From Aurantiochytrium sp. KH105 (lineage: Eukaryota; Sar; Bigyra; Thraustochytrida; Thraustochytriidae), in contig BGKB01000045.1 in the NCBI GenBank assembly GCA_003116975.1, positions 62,001 through 126,000 of the forward strand: a stretch of DNA of 64,000 nt, read 5' to 3'. The translations under genes and the position numbers were made by a program. Positions 41,149 to 51,154 of this stretch are shown in pieces. The notes below the pieces were generated by a model. It was not told the DNA's origin. It was given only the letters and a program-made list of their open reading frames with translations, and did not search any database. Positions within the stretch are counted from its first letter, which is position 1. Each line of letters opens with the position of its first letter.

Positions 41149-42400
41149 CCTGTCTTCACGTTGTCCCGCTTGCGTGCGTGCTTGTTTGCTTGCTTGCTTG
41201 CTCGCGACGTCGCCGAGCTCGTCTCCCGTTCCAGGTCTGCGGCTGCCTCGTCTCCCGCGCGCCCTGCGCCTACGTACCTACCGCTACGGAATTCCAGCAC
41301 CGCCCTAAAGCCATGATGGCATGGCATGGCGCGGCACGTGCACGCGCTCACTTTCAAGGTAGGTAGGTGGTAGGTAGTAGGCCTACCAGCGGTAGAACTA
41401 GCAGCAGCTGATGTCAATGGCCATGTGGATGGGCCTAGGCCTAGTACTACTAGCTAGTGGTGAGCTGATCCTTGGATCGACGGCGGGTGAAGAGTTGTGT
41501 AGCAACTGCAACTGCTGCGTTCGCGCGGTGCCTTGCAGATAGTCTGCGAGCGGCTTTCACGACAGGAATGGCGAGTGGAGGCTAGAAGGTTCATTCAAGA
41601 CGCGCGCAGACCAGGCTGACGTGCCCGTTCTATTGGCGGGGGGAGGGCAAACTTGTCCTGTTGGACAAATGCGTCAGTACACGTAGTGTGTTTGCTATGC
41701 TGGATCGAAAGCCAAGAAAGAAGAAACTTTTCTCTTTCTCTCAGAACTCACACCAAAGAGAAGAGCATAAAGACCTCCCTTGAGTAGAAGTTCCACCAAT
41801 GGCCTCTATTTCGCATGTTAGCTGGCCATGTCTGAGAAGTCTCAATTCCTGTATTCATGACAACACGACAATGAAAGCATGTCGTCCTCAGCTTGAGAGA
41901 CACATGATTCTGACTCAAAAGTGCAGACACTTCTCTCTTCACGCACGTAAAAGTCACCTCATCTCAGATGACTGACTTATTCTGGTATCGAGGCTGTGAG
42001 AATGGGCGGAACTTCTTATCTCTCTCTACTGATGATGGCGGGATCTGCTTTCGAACGCATCATGCAGCTCTAGATGTTCGCCACTGTCTCCGCGCGCCTC
42101 GCTTCGGTGCCTCTAGCCACGGCGAACCGTCGCGTCATGTAAAGGGGACACATTATCTGCTCGATACCATCCAATCTGGACGGATCGGTGGGGAAGTTCG
42201 ATACTATAAGAATAAAGCCTCGCCTCGAAAAGAACGAGCAAGCATGTTCTCGAAGCAAGAGTCCTCGCAAAGGAGGAGGCGAGGAGCGGATGAGAGCAAC
42301 TTAATTGTTAAAAAAAAAAGGTATGAAGACGTTAATGTGAGCGAAAGGTGCCCAAGAAAAAACGCACCAAAGCCGAAAACCTATCCTTGTTTGTTGGGTC
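41149..42400. other. spacer between two leftward genes
   Basis: Contains the promoter and leader of the two-helix gene, including GCTT-type repeats (41180-41203), GGTA repeats (41359-41377) and TAGGCCTA at 41378 and 41436. It also holds the 3' flank of the glycosyltransferase. A rightward 157-codon frame at 41968-42441 overlaps the glycosyltransferase 3' end and has no homology signal. Confidence 0.55.
41180..41203. repeat. (GCTT)n-type microsatellite
   Basis: Five to six GCTT/GTTT units, in the 5' leader of the two-helix membrane protein gene (AAGC in its sense strand). Confidence 0.85.
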
Positions 42401-43657
42401 TTACAATTTTTTTGGTTGAACGAGCTCTGAGACAGATGTGACGTTCGTGAACCTATGGAGTTGCGTGTACCTGCGAAACGTCTCCCCAATAATCCTGCCC
42501 CACTCCGTGCAGACCTCGGAGGTAAAAGCTGCTCGATTGACATCTGTGCGAATGACAGAGACGTCCTCGCTTTCCCACGGTACGCTCTGCTTTTTTGAGA
42601 CATCCTTGACCGGATCATAATTGTGAGACGCGAAATCATTGAAATGCGCACCGACATAATAATGCATCCTGTCCTTGACGGAGAAGATTGCATCCGCAGA
42701 GATGAGCGGAAGGCTGCCGAGGAAAGCATCTTGCAAAAGTGGAGGGCCGGAAATGTACTTTTTGTCCTTGAACTCCCACTTGGTTTCGGGCCCTCCGCAG
42801 AGGATGCCAAGGACGCGGCGCAGGGCGAAATCAGCTGCCTTGGACATGATCTGGTAGCCAGGCACAAAGACCATGAACCATTGAGAAATGGCGCCATCTT
42901 GCATCCCGGCCGACACAATCTCGATGTCGCGAGGGATGAAGTCGCGAAAGTGCCCATGCCACTCTGAGTCCAAGTCTGAGTAGACACCACCGAACTTGAG
43001 CATGACCAAGTAGCGCCAAATGTCGGATTTAATTGCACCTGTCGCAATCATGTTGTAAAGAGGCCGAATTGGCGCGAACTCGCTCCTCCAGAGAAACATG
43101 TCAATGTCGTCGTCATCGAAGAAGTAGATGTCATACTCGGGATTTTGCGCCTGCAGATGAGCAAGATTATCGCAAATGGGCTTGGCCACAAGTCTTGTTG
43201 CTCCAGAGAAGAATATTTGCCGGGGAATCTTGCTCTTTGGTAGCGGCTTCGTGACTCGCGCCTTCATGTGAAAGGGAATCTGGGTCATGCCCGGGTTGCA
43301 AATGAGCCTTGGCATGGACTCGTTGACCTCTGGTGAAGATCGACCTTCAAGTGCAGCCACTAGCTCCTTGTAGGCCTCTGTCTCGGTCAGATGGTCCAAG
43401 CCTTGTGGGCTGACTCGGCCCAACTCGTCTGTCAACGTCTTTGCCAAAGATCCGAAGCTTAAGCAAGAGCTGTCCAAGCACGCTTGTGGTCCGTCTTGCA
43501 GAAGATACGTGGTGCGCACGAAATGAAAATTCAACATGACAGACGCTGTTACAAAGGCGAGAACTAGCACCGCCCATCGTCGCCCGGCCAGCTTGGGTTG
43601 CACCCCGTAAATGCCGTTGTTCCACGCGTTGGCGCGAGCGCCCATCGCGCGGGCCAT
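42401..43657 (-). CDS. GT32-type glycosyltransferase (DXD sugar-binding domain)
   Basis: 418 aa from ATG 43657. It is a type II membrane protein, with a single N-terminal anchor at residues ~28-47 (RRWAVLVLAFVTASVMLNF). The catalytic region contains IPRQIFFSGATR, NPEYDIYFFDDDDIDMFL, then TGAIKSDIWRYLVMLKFGGVYSDLD with the DXD pair at D228/D230. This pattern defines the Gly_transf_sug family (yeast Och1, Sur1/Csh1 and related). Such enzymes use GDP- or UDP-sugars and Mn2+ in the Golgi lumen. The length and topology fit. The sugar donor and acceptor cannot be told from sequence alone. Confidence 0.88.
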   Translation of the reverse strand: MARAMGARANAWNNGIYGVQPKLAGRRWAVLVLAFVTASVMLNFHFVRTTYLLQDGPQACLDSSCLSFGSLAKTLTDELGRVSPQGLDHLTETEAYKELVAALEGRSSPEVNESMPRLICNPGMTQIPFHMKARVTKPLPKSKIPRQIFFSGATRLVAKPICDNLAHLQAQNPEYDIYFFDDDDIDMFLWRSEFAPIRPLYNMIATGAIKSDIWRYLVMLKFGGVYSDLDSEWHGHFRDFIPRDIEIVSAGMQDGAISQWFMVFVPGYQIMSKAADFALRRVLGILCGGPETKWEFKDKKYISGPPLLQDAFLGSLPLISADAIFSVKDRMHYYVGAHFNDFASHNYDPVKDVSKKQSVPWESEDVSVIRTDVNRAAFTSEVCTEWGRIIGETFRRYTQLHRFTNVTSVSELVQPKKL

Positions 43658-45192
43658 GCTTCTTGTTTGCGTGCCGATCAGTGAAAAGGCTCAGGCGCGC
43701 ACGCGGCTGCTGCTGCTGCTCCGCCTGCTGCTGCCCGCGTGGACACTGCCGCAGCGATTCCGGTCTGCTGACCTGGCTGCTGCGCTTCTGCGCTTGGCCA
43801 GGCCTTCCGTTCCCGCTCTGCTCTGCTGGTCTGCTTTGGTCAGCGCTGGTCTGCTCTGGTCGGCGCTGCTCTGCTCGGTCTCCTGCGCCCAAGGCGCTGC
43901 CGCACGCGCCTCTGCCGCCCGGCCGCGCCGCGTGGTGCACCTGCACACCGCGTCACTAGAGATGCCAAGTAGGGCGCCGCCGGCTGGACAAGTCGCGCTG
44001 TTCGCACACACAACAATGACTCTAAATGTAAGACAACACAACGTGACGCAATCTGCATGGCCAGCCAGCCCCCGGGGACAAATCGACAAACAGCCACCAA
44101 CAAACAGGCATCCATGCCCGCAAAACTAGCGAAAGCAAACAAACAACAGCAGCAACCAAACAAACAATAGTAGCAGCCTCGGAGTTTGCACCTGCACCAT
44201 GGCACGCGCAAAGTGATCGCTGGCCGACGGCGGAGGCACTCCCAGGTTCAGTTCGCCTCGCACGGCCGGCAGGCTACTGGCCCGAGGCCAGCTGCAGCTG
44301 CAGCTGCAGCGCGTCGCCAATGGTCGTTGGCCCGGAGGTGGACGCGGCCTCGAAACTCGTAGGGCGCGGGTCTGTCTGGACTGACATTTGTGCGCGGAGA
44401 ATGGCTTTTCGAGCGGGCAGCCAGCCGCCAGCTCGCGTGTCCAGAGCTGAAGCAGCTTTTGGCATTGTGCACACCATCACAACAGACTAACCAACTTACA
44501 AGGAAACAAACAGACGTGCGGCCGCTGCCACTGCCACTGCCACGTGCACCCGGATTAGGTGTATGAAGGGCTCGGCCCTACTTGCGCGTTTGATTTGATT
44601 GCGTGCTTCCGTGTGCGCGAGCTCGCTTGCTTCGTGCACGCGTTGGACGTAGAGGTCAGACCATCGCGGCTGTCGGTCTGGCTGTCAGTTTCTCTCTGTG
44701 CCTGTCATCAAACGTCTATCTGTGTGCCCCCATGCCGCCAGGGCCAGCCAGGACCTTGCTTGTGCCAACTTGGAGGATGTTTGCGGGTCGAGGGGCGTTT
44801 GTCCGGGACCGGCCCACGAAGGGGATCGCTGTCGACCTCTGCGGCTCGGCGGGTGTCCACTTTCACCTCAGGAGGGAACTAGCCGCCCAGCTTCGCGCGA
44901 GGCGAGGCGAGGCGAGGCGAGGCGACGCCATCATTGCGAGTTCCTCTAGGAGCTGCCTCGAGGCTATATCTTTCAAGTTGTTTGCTCTTTTCTCTTCGCC
45001 CAGGCGGAGGTCGGCCCTGCAAGAGGTCGTCACTGGTGCCCCTTCGAGAGGTCCTGCAACACGCACACGCTGACGACAAAGAGTTTACAGTTAGGCCTAG
45101 TGTCACCCCAAGGTCCATTGCAGTATTCTCTGGACAACATCAACGACAATAATAATGGCAAGACTCGTTCACCGTCGAGCGAGAAAGAGACG
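43658..45192. other. divergent upstream region, repeat-rich
   Basis: The shared 5' region of the glycosyltransferase (-) and CCDC93 (+) holds a direct repeat of CAAACAAACAAYAGYAGCA at 44139-44177, four GCAGCT hexamers at 44290-44310, a GGCGA array at 44898-44926 and TAGGCCTA at 45092. GC-rich frames through 43611-44129 are Arg/Ala/Leu-rich noise. Confidence 0.6.
44898..44926. repeat. (GGCGA)n pentanucleotide array
   Basis: Five to six perfect units, about 270 nt upstream of CCDC93. The unit is identical to that at 13034-13066. Confidence 0.92.
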
Positions 45193-45274
45193 ATGCGCGG
45201 CGGAGATGGAGGGGCGCGGCCAGGCGCAGAGACGAGGACAGACGCGGAAGCAGAGTCGGAGGGCGCTGGTCTAG
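45155..45274 (+). promoter_or_regulatory. upstream ORF overlapping the CCDC93 start
   Basis: ATG 45155 opens a frame of 39 codons ending at TAG 45272-45274. It spans the main ATG at 45193 in a different frame. If transcription starts upstream of 45155, scanning ribosomes meet this ATG first, so it could lower CCDC93 translation. The transcription start is unknown. Confidence 0.35.
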
Positions 45275-47277
45275 GCGTGCTTCCCGCTTCTGAAGAGGCC
45301 GCGGTGCAGGGCACGCACGGCGGCGGCGACCGAAATGCGTCGCGACGCCAAGACCCCGCGCAGAGATCCAACCGCGTCGTTCGCGGCAAGGCCGCCGCCG
45401 CCGCTGCCGCCGCCGACGGCGACGAAAGTGCAGACAAGGAATCGAACTTGAGCGAGGATGATAGCACCAGCGAGGAGTCGCGTCTTCTTGACGATCTCGA
45501 GGCGGCGGGTTATTTGCGCGCAAAACTAGCCGGTCTCTCGAGCTTTGATCGCATTCTCGGCGGTTTGTGCTGGGCCATCTCCGCGAGCGGAGACCAAGTC
45601 GATGTCGATCTTGCCTTCGAGGAAGACCTCGATGTCGGACGTCGCATCAAACTCGCAGAGAACGTAGTTGAAGCCTTGCGAGCAATGCGATGCCCGCATG
45701 AACTTCAGGCTCACCAAATACATGGACACGACCTGCCCGCGCTGCGGCCCATTGTGCAATGGCTTCAAAAGAGGGTCGCGACCTCGCAAGATCGCCGTGG
45801 AAAGCGCCTCCAATTGGCGGCTCAACTTCAACACCGGACGCAGTCTGCACGTCTGCTCGTTGTGTCGCCTATTTCGCCCCCGACCGCGGCAAGCCCTGCA
45901 AGTGGGGGTGGAGGGAGAAAAACTTCTTTTGTGAGCGGCAAAGCTAACGCGACAGCCGATGCGATTCGTGATGTCCACCACCGCAAAAGTCTCGTGGCGC
46001 TGAGCGTTGATGACGTTGACAAACAATTGCGTCCGGTGCGACGATTTCACATCGCCGAAAGGAAGCCAACGCAGCAGGATCTCGACTCCGGAGAAGGTTC
46101 TAATCTCGAAAAGGCGTGGGTGCGAGCTGTTCTGCTCGAGTTTGGAGAACGCGTCGCCTCGTCGGCAAATCCTTCAGGCAAAGAGGCGCCCTCTAAAGAG
46201 AGGCGCTCCGGTGGCATGGGATTTGAGGCAACGCTCGCTGCTGAGACGCAAAGGGCAAATCAGGAAGCGGCCGAAGAGCGCGAACGAGCAGCACGACGTG
46301 AAGAAGAACTTTTGCAACGCGCTGTTGCTCCGCCCTCGCCGAAGCAAAACTTCCGCGACCGAGAGTCAACGGCCTTAAAGGAGGCAAGCGTAGAGGCGCT
46401 GGAGACGCAGCTTCAGAGCGCCCAGCTAGCTCAACAAGAAGCACGCGACAAAGCACGCAAGGCAATGGAAAAGCACAATCTAGCCAAAAAAAATCTCGAA
46501 GAGATCCAGGCACGGGTCGAGGCAGCACATAAGACTAAGCGAGACCTCTCGAAACGCATCAAAGGGAGTGGAATGGCACGCGAAGATCTGACGAGACTCA
46601 CGGCCGTGCTTGGCGAATTGCGCATTCTACGTCAAGATGCAGAGTCCTCGCTCGCGGAAGACGCGGCACAAACACGCGAGCTGGAAGACACACTTCGTAC
46701 GAGGCGCTCCAAGAGTGAGCGGGAACGAGTGGCAATGCATGAGCAGCAAACTCGCATTGAAGACAGTATCTCGCGACTTTCAAAGCAGCGTGCAAGCCTC
46801 GCAGAAAAAACGAAAGCAAACTTCAGAGAGGCCGCAGAAAAATCGCGCAAGGCGGACGCGGTGCCCACGCGAGCAGAGCTTATCCAGTATGAGCGACGAA
46901 TGTTCGAACTTTACGAGGAGTTGGCCAACAAGCTCGAGGAGAACAGACGCCATGTGACCACGTATAATACGCTGGAGACCATCTATGAGTTGCTTGAGAA
47001 AGAGTGCTCGTTGCTTGCGTCTGTGCACGAAAGTTTCCAGGCCTCGCTCGCCTCTCCTCAAAGCAAGAACGACTTTATTGAAAAGTTCAAACACGTTATT
47101 TACGGTCTCCGCGACAAACGCGATCAGATGCAAGTGAATCTCGATGCAAAGCTTGCCATGCAAGCTGACAGCGAACGTGCTCATCAAGGTCTCGTCCGTC
47201 GCCAGCGACAATACGTGGAAGCGGTCAAGCTGTTTCAGATGGAGTGCGAACGGAACGAGGCGCTCCAGCTCAAATGA
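45193..47277 (+). CDS. CCDC93: CCDC93 homologue (CCC/Commander complex)
   Basis: 694 aa from ATG 45193; the frame is open upstream but without ATG. After a disordered, Glu/Ala-rich N terminus, the family's N-terminal domain is clear: LEAAGYLRAKLAGLSSFDRILGG, then VDVDLAFEEDL and AMRCPHELQAHQIHGHDLPAL with IVQWLQKRV. A second conserved element, RPVRRFHIAERKP, leads to WVRAVLLEFGERV. The C-terminal ~400 residues are coiled coil. CCDC93 pairs with CCDC22 and COMMD proteins to recycle endosomal cargo with Retriever and WASH. An ATG at 45155 in another frame opens a 39-codon uORF that overlaps this start. Convergent with the Tubby-like gene. Confidence 0.88.
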   Translation: MRGGDGGARPGAETRTDAEAESEGAGLGVLPASEEAAVQGTHGGGDRNASRRQDPAQRSNRVVRGKAAAAAAAADGDESADKESNLSEDDSTSEESRLLDDLEAAGYLRAKLAGLSSFDRILGGLCWAISASGDQVDVDLAFEEDLDVGRRIKLAENVVEALRAMRCPHELQAHQIHGHDLPALRPIVQWLQKRVATSQDRRGKRLQLAAQLQHRTQSARLLVVSPISPPTAASPASGGGGRKTSFVSGKANATADAIRDVHHRKSLVALSVDDVDKQLRPVRRFHIAERKPTQQDLDSGEGSNLEKAWVRAVLLEFGERVASSANPSGKEAPSKERRSGGMGFEATLAAETQRANQEAAEERERAARREEELLQRAVAPPSPKQNFRDRESTALKEASVEALETQLQSAQLAQQEARDKARKAMEKHNLAKKNLEEIQARVEAAHKTKRDLSKRIKGSGMAREDLTRLTAVLGELRILRQDAESSLAEDAAQTRELEDTLRTRRSKSERERVAMHEQQTRIEDSISRLSKQRASLAEKTKANFREAAEKSRKADAVPTRAELIQYERRMFELYEELANKLEENRRHVTTYNTLETIYELLEKECSLLASVHESFQASLASPQSKNDFIEKFKHVIYGLRDKRDQMQVNLDAKLAMQADSERAHQGLVRRQRQYVEAVKLFQMECERNEALQLK

Positions 47278-47783
47278 GCAGTGCGCATCTGAATGTCGAC
47301 GTAATGGGTGCTTGCGAGCAGACTTTTGTCAAATTTGTTTGTGATCTTTGGAACACTCTGTGCAACGCCTGTGTTTCAAAAGGAGATCAACTCGGCTGAT
47401 AGAGTAATTCGAAGAGCCGGAACAAGAGAATAGGATGGCAGCGGCCACCACGAGGAAGTGAAAGACAGCAGAGGAATCGAGTTTCACAAAATGAACGGAA
47501 ACACAGTAATTTTTGTTGTGAAATACAAAAGGAACAGGGAACGTCATGAATCACTGGCAGGACAAGAAAAGTTTCGGCATGGCACGGCACGGCGCGGCGC
47601 GGGATGCCGCAATGCCTTTTGAATTTCAGCTGCTTGCAGATTGCGATGGGCTTGGCGGGCCTCGTCTGCTCTCGTACAATTCATCAAGACTACTTTTTAC
47701 AACAAGAAAAATCACTTCACGTGTCTGACCTCGGCAGCGAGCGATTGATTCTCGCTCATGTATGAAAAATTCCACCCACAGCA
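47278..47783. other. convergent 3' spacer
   Basis: This stretch lies between the stops of CCDC93 and the Tubby-like gene. Its base composition is lower in GC and no frame is supported. Short GGCAC repeats occur at 47578-47600. Confidence 0.6.
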
Positions 47784-49559
47784 TCAGTTATAAACAATTT
47801 TGTGCTCTACTGAAGTCATGGCGAGCTGCATGGCTTGGATCGGAGAGAACGGGTATCGTACGTCGAGTGCAAAGTGGGAAACGCCCGAGATCGGAGAGTG
47901 TGGCGAGTTGCGCCCAAACTGGACGATTGGACGGTGCATGTGTGCCTCCCGGTTTGATCCGCTGAGAATGACCTGCTCCTCGCACTCGTAGTCGATGAAG
48001 GTGTGATCCTCGGCAGTTGGCGACGGATCAAGCTGAAAGTTTTTCACAGAAGGATGTGTGACACGGCCTCCAAAGTCCAGAATGTGTGTTTCCATGTCGT
48101 CGTCCCAGAGCGGCTTGCGATTGTGAAAGCATAGGCAAGTGCCAAGATCAAACTCCTCAGAGGCCTGCGCCAGCCGCTTGACCCCGTCCTGCTTGTACGA
48201 GGCCACGACCTGGCAGCCGAGGTCCATGTCGGGTGAAGGCGGAATTTCGTTTTTCCAGAGGCCCGGTTCCTCCTCGGCGTTTCTTTCCTTGCCCGTGCTT
48301 GGGTCCGTGTCAGGGCCGCAACCATCAGCACGCGCCTCTGCGGCCTCAGAAAGCTTGGGAATGGCAACGAGAAGTTGCCGGGGATTCCCGACGGTGCAGT
48401 CGTATCGGATGTGCATGCTTTCCTTCTTCAGAGGAATGGCGTACTGCCGAGCTTTCAGACTCTCCGAAAGGTCGTATCCGGTGTATTCTGTGCCCCATAC
48501 ATTTTCGCTCTCGAGCTTGCCCAAAAGGTGGCTTGCCTTTTCCACGACACGTTGATGGTAGTTGCTGCAGTCCGCCATGGTGAAGATGAAGCTGGAGGTC
48601 TTGTGCATGAAACCGCGCGTCCGTTTTTCTGCAACAACGACGAGGCGGTTCTTGCGCAAGTCTGCAACTTGAGGCCCGTCGCTGGCGAACCCGGTCCCAG
48701 TTGCGTCTGGAACGTTGGTAAAGGTCGCTACGCCCTCATAATGAACCCTCGGATCTGTGATGCGAAGTTCCCATACTTCCGTTGGAGACGAGAAAAGCCC
48801 CTGGCCCTTCACCATGTAGTTTGTCATTGAGCATTCGAGTGTGCCGAGAGACTTTGATACGGGCGTCGTCACAAAGTCCTTGACATTGAGAACCACTTCC
48901 CTGTGTGTGCGCAAGGCCATCTCTGTCGGCCCGACGCGCGGACTGCGCAGGAGGCTCTCATTCGGGATGGCAGCGGCCATGGCTGCCGCTTGCTGCTGAG
49001 GAGACTCGCAGGAATGCAAAAGCTCATCTTCGGTGCGACTGTCGCGAGCGTTCTTCTCGTCTTCGTCGCTATTGTTGTTTTTATTGTTGTTGCTGTTCTT
49101 GTGTGGTGTGGAACCGGAACTCTTGGCTTCGCGAGAGACATTAAGCGGACTTCTGACGAACTGCGTGGCGATGCCTCGCATAATCGATGCATTTGCGCCA
49201 CGGGGAGTGAATGGGCCTCTTCCATTTTTGCGTGGGGTGTGTCGGGGTGAGACAGGCGCGCAGGACTCTGCCTGGTGCAGCTGGTTGAGTTTCAGCTCCA
49301 TTGACCTCTTGTTTGCGTTCTCGGCATCCTTGACTTGGCGCAGCGTCCTCCGAGGAGAAGCCGAATTATGCCGCGTGAGCCCTCGCGTATCCACATGAAA
49401 GTGTGCTGGTCCCTTTTTCATCTTGCTCGGAGCGCCATTTTTGCTGCTTCTTTGCCGCAATTCGTCCTGCTCGACGCGCTCATCGAGATCTGGGTTGCTC
49501 AAGTCCCCGCTCCCCAATCGCGCCTGCTTTTGCTCTTCATCCTGGCGCGCAAATTCCAT
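47784..49559 (-). CDS. Tubby-like protein
   Basis: 591 aa from ATG 49559. The N-terminal ~200 residues are disordered and basic, with an Asn-rich run (NSNNNKNNNSDEDE). The Tubby C-terminal domain follows, from about residue 230 to the end: LECSMTNYMVKGQG, LVVVAEKRTRGFMHKTSSFIF, a segment ending YDCTVGNPRQLLVAI, then KPLWDDDMETHILDFGGRVT, VKNFQLDP and FGRN with FALDVRYPFSPIQAMQLA. The domain binds phosphoinositides. In animals TULP3 carries receptors into cilia with IFT-A; in plants the proteins often have F-boxes, and none is seen here. A ~130-residue insertion sits between the first strands and the WDDDMETH segment. Its 5' leader carries a long GTGC repeat. Confidence 0.88.
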   Translation of the reverse strand: MEFARQDEEQKQARLGSGDLSNPDLDERVEQDELRQRSSKNGAPSKMKKGPAHFHVDTRGLTRHNSASPRRTLRQVKDAENANKRSMELKLNQLHQAESCAPVSPRHTPRKNGRGPFTPRGANASIMRGIATQFVRSPLNVSREAKSSGSTPHKNSNNNKNNNSDEDEKNARDSRTEDELLHSCESPQQQAAAMAAAIPNESLLRSPRVGPTEMALRTHREVVLNVKDFVTTPVSKSLGTLECSMTNYMVKGQGLFSSPTEVWELRITDPRVHYEGVATFTNVPDATGTGFASDGPQVADLRKNRLVVVAEKRTRGFMHKTSSFIFTMADCSNYHQRVVEKASHLLGKLESENVWGTEYTGYDLSESLKARQYAIPLKKESMHIRYDCTVGNPRQLLVAIPKLSEAAEARADGCGPDTDPSTGKERNAEEEPGLWKNEIPPSPDMDLGCQVVASYKQDGVKRLAQASEEFDLGTCLCFHNRKPLWDDDMETHILDFGGRVTHPSVKNFQLDPSPTAEDHTFIDYECEEQVILSGSNREAHMHRPIVQFGRNSPHSPISGVSHFALDVRYPFSPIQAMQLAMTSVEHKIVYN

Positions 49560-49628
49560 GATTCTCCACAAGACAAGAACACCGCCCGCGCCTCAGAGCG
49601 CGAGTGGTGCGCCGTAAGCTTTCTTTCT

Positions 49629-49687
<59 letters not shown>

Positions 49688-49688
49688 C
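49629..49688. repeat. (CACG)n microsatellite
   Basis: Fifteen near-perfect CACG units, beginning about 70 nt upstream of the Tubby-like start at 49559. Confidence 0.95.
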
Positions 49689-49787
49689 ACAGCACGCACG
49701 CTCGCTCGCAAGCACGTAAGCTCGCACGCTCGCTCGCAAGCAAGCACGCACGCAGCTTGGTATTTGCGGCTTCCTCGTAATAGCAGT

Positions 49788-49813
49788 CTGCTGCTGCTGC
49801 TGCTGCTGCTGCT
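49788..49813. repeat. (CTG)n microsatellite
   Basis: About eight CTG units. Confidence 0.93.
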
Positions 49814-50304
49814 TCTGCCGCACGGGTTTCAGAGACGGGCCACGAGACGGGGCGCCAACTCAAGTTTCCGTGCAAAACAACTATCCCTCCAACATCGACA
49901 ACACCCAGGCGGGCTTCCACACTGTGTCCGAGTCCCAGTCAATGGAGTTCGTCCGTTCGTTCGTTCTCGGCGAGCGCTCCATTCCTTCATATACCACCCT
50001 CCTCTGCTGCCCTCTCTTGTTAGTCCCTTGGGGATGACCGTTGATCGCACGCGATGTTACCTTTGTGATGCTGCCGAGACACGCGACATGGCACGGCACG
50101 ACACGGCGTGGCCGCGGCAAGGCTCAGCATGGCACGGCATGGCGTGCAAGGCGTCGCGACCGGGTGCCATGCGCGCGATGCGGCGTTCTCTTCTCGCGCC
50201 ATGAGGCAGCGAGGGCCTGTCTGACGACGGCACGCCGAGCCGAGCCGGGCCGAGGCCGCCTCCTGCCGTCCGTTCGATCGCCGGCGCGGCTGCCCGAAAA
50301 CGAG

Positions 50305-50354
50305 CCCTCCCTCTGCCCCTCCCTCCTCCCTCCCTCCCTCCCTCCTCCCTCCCC
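50305..50354. repeat. (CCCT)n pyrimidine tract
   Basis: Imperfect CCCT tetramers, similar to 474-531. Confidence 0.9.
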
Positions 50355-50378
50355 GCGGTTTCCAGCAGGCACCAGCAA

Positions 50379-50461
50379 GCACGCACGCACGCACGCACGC
50401 ACGCCGAGCAGCAAGCACAGCGAGCACAGCGAGCACAGCGAGCACAGCAAGCACAGCAAGC
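50379..50461. repeat. (CACG)n followed by a GCACAGCGA array
   Basis: Six CACG units to about 50404. They are followed by about five copies of a nine-base unit related to AGCACAGCG, ending in AGCACAGCA variants. Confidence 0.88.
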
Positions 50462-50650
50462 GCTGCAGCAGGGTCCGGGTGGTCTGGGCACGCGACCGGC
50501 AGCCCCAGCCGAGCCCAGCCACCATGTCAATACGGGGGCCTCTCGACGATGTGGACAACAGCCGCGACGCGCAGCGCGGGGGCAGAGATCGAGAAGAGCA
50601 GGCGAGAGAAGAGCACACAGCTCGCTCATGGCATGGGTCGATTGGTGACG

Positions 50651-50703
50651 GATGCGGATGGATGCATGCATGGATGCATGGATGGATGGATGCATGGATG
50701 ATG
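50651..50703. repeat. (GATG/CATG)n array
   Basis: Alternating GGATG and CATG units, giving repeated ATG trinucleotides upstream of TMEM260. Confidence 0.85.
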
Positions 50704-51154
50704 GCAGAGAGATGGGAGGAGCCATCGCGATCACGATGTCGGCTGCGGGCGCGGGTCCCGCGGCGCCGATAACGTGCAAAGGGGAGGCTACAACTGAACA
50801 AAAGGGACCTGCGAGGCAGGCGCAATGCGATCCTTTCACGCGGCAGCGGGGCGCGTCCATCTCTCCAGGGCGCCTTGCTCTGACTCGCAGGAAGGGAGGA
50901 CTGTCACGAGGATAAAGCTGCTGCTGCATGCAGCTGCAGCTAGCTGCTAATGCAGACAAGATAGGAATTCGCTCGCTAACAGTAAATGTAAACCGATTTT
51001 AACCGACGTTAACGGCGCCTAACCGTCGCCCGTTGGGATGATGAAAAGAGAATCAAGATTGGCGGGAACGAATGTATACTGGTACTAATATCTCATCTTC
51101 TTTTCGGCGGCTGCCTCACCACCCGCTCAAGCAAGAAGAACGGCAGGAAAGGAG

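Larger units (their letters stand above)
49560..51154. other. divergent upstream region, the most repeat-dense spacer
   Basis: This is the shared 5' region of the Tubby-like gene (-) and TMEM260 (+). It contains CACG, CTG, CCCT, CACG again, a GCACAGCGA array and a GATG/CATG array (separate entries). Open frames on both strands (for example 50041-50772 and 50057-50959) are translations of these repeats. No gene is supported. Confidence 0.65.

Noticed and set aside
41968-42441. 157-codon rightward frame from an ATG
   Set aside because: It overlaps the 3' end of the glycosyltransferase gene and has no conserved motif; the length is unremarkable for this composition.
50041-50959. Overlapping frames of 243-300 codons on both strands
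   Set aside because: They are composed of CCCT, CACG and GCACAGCGA repeats and lack any domain.
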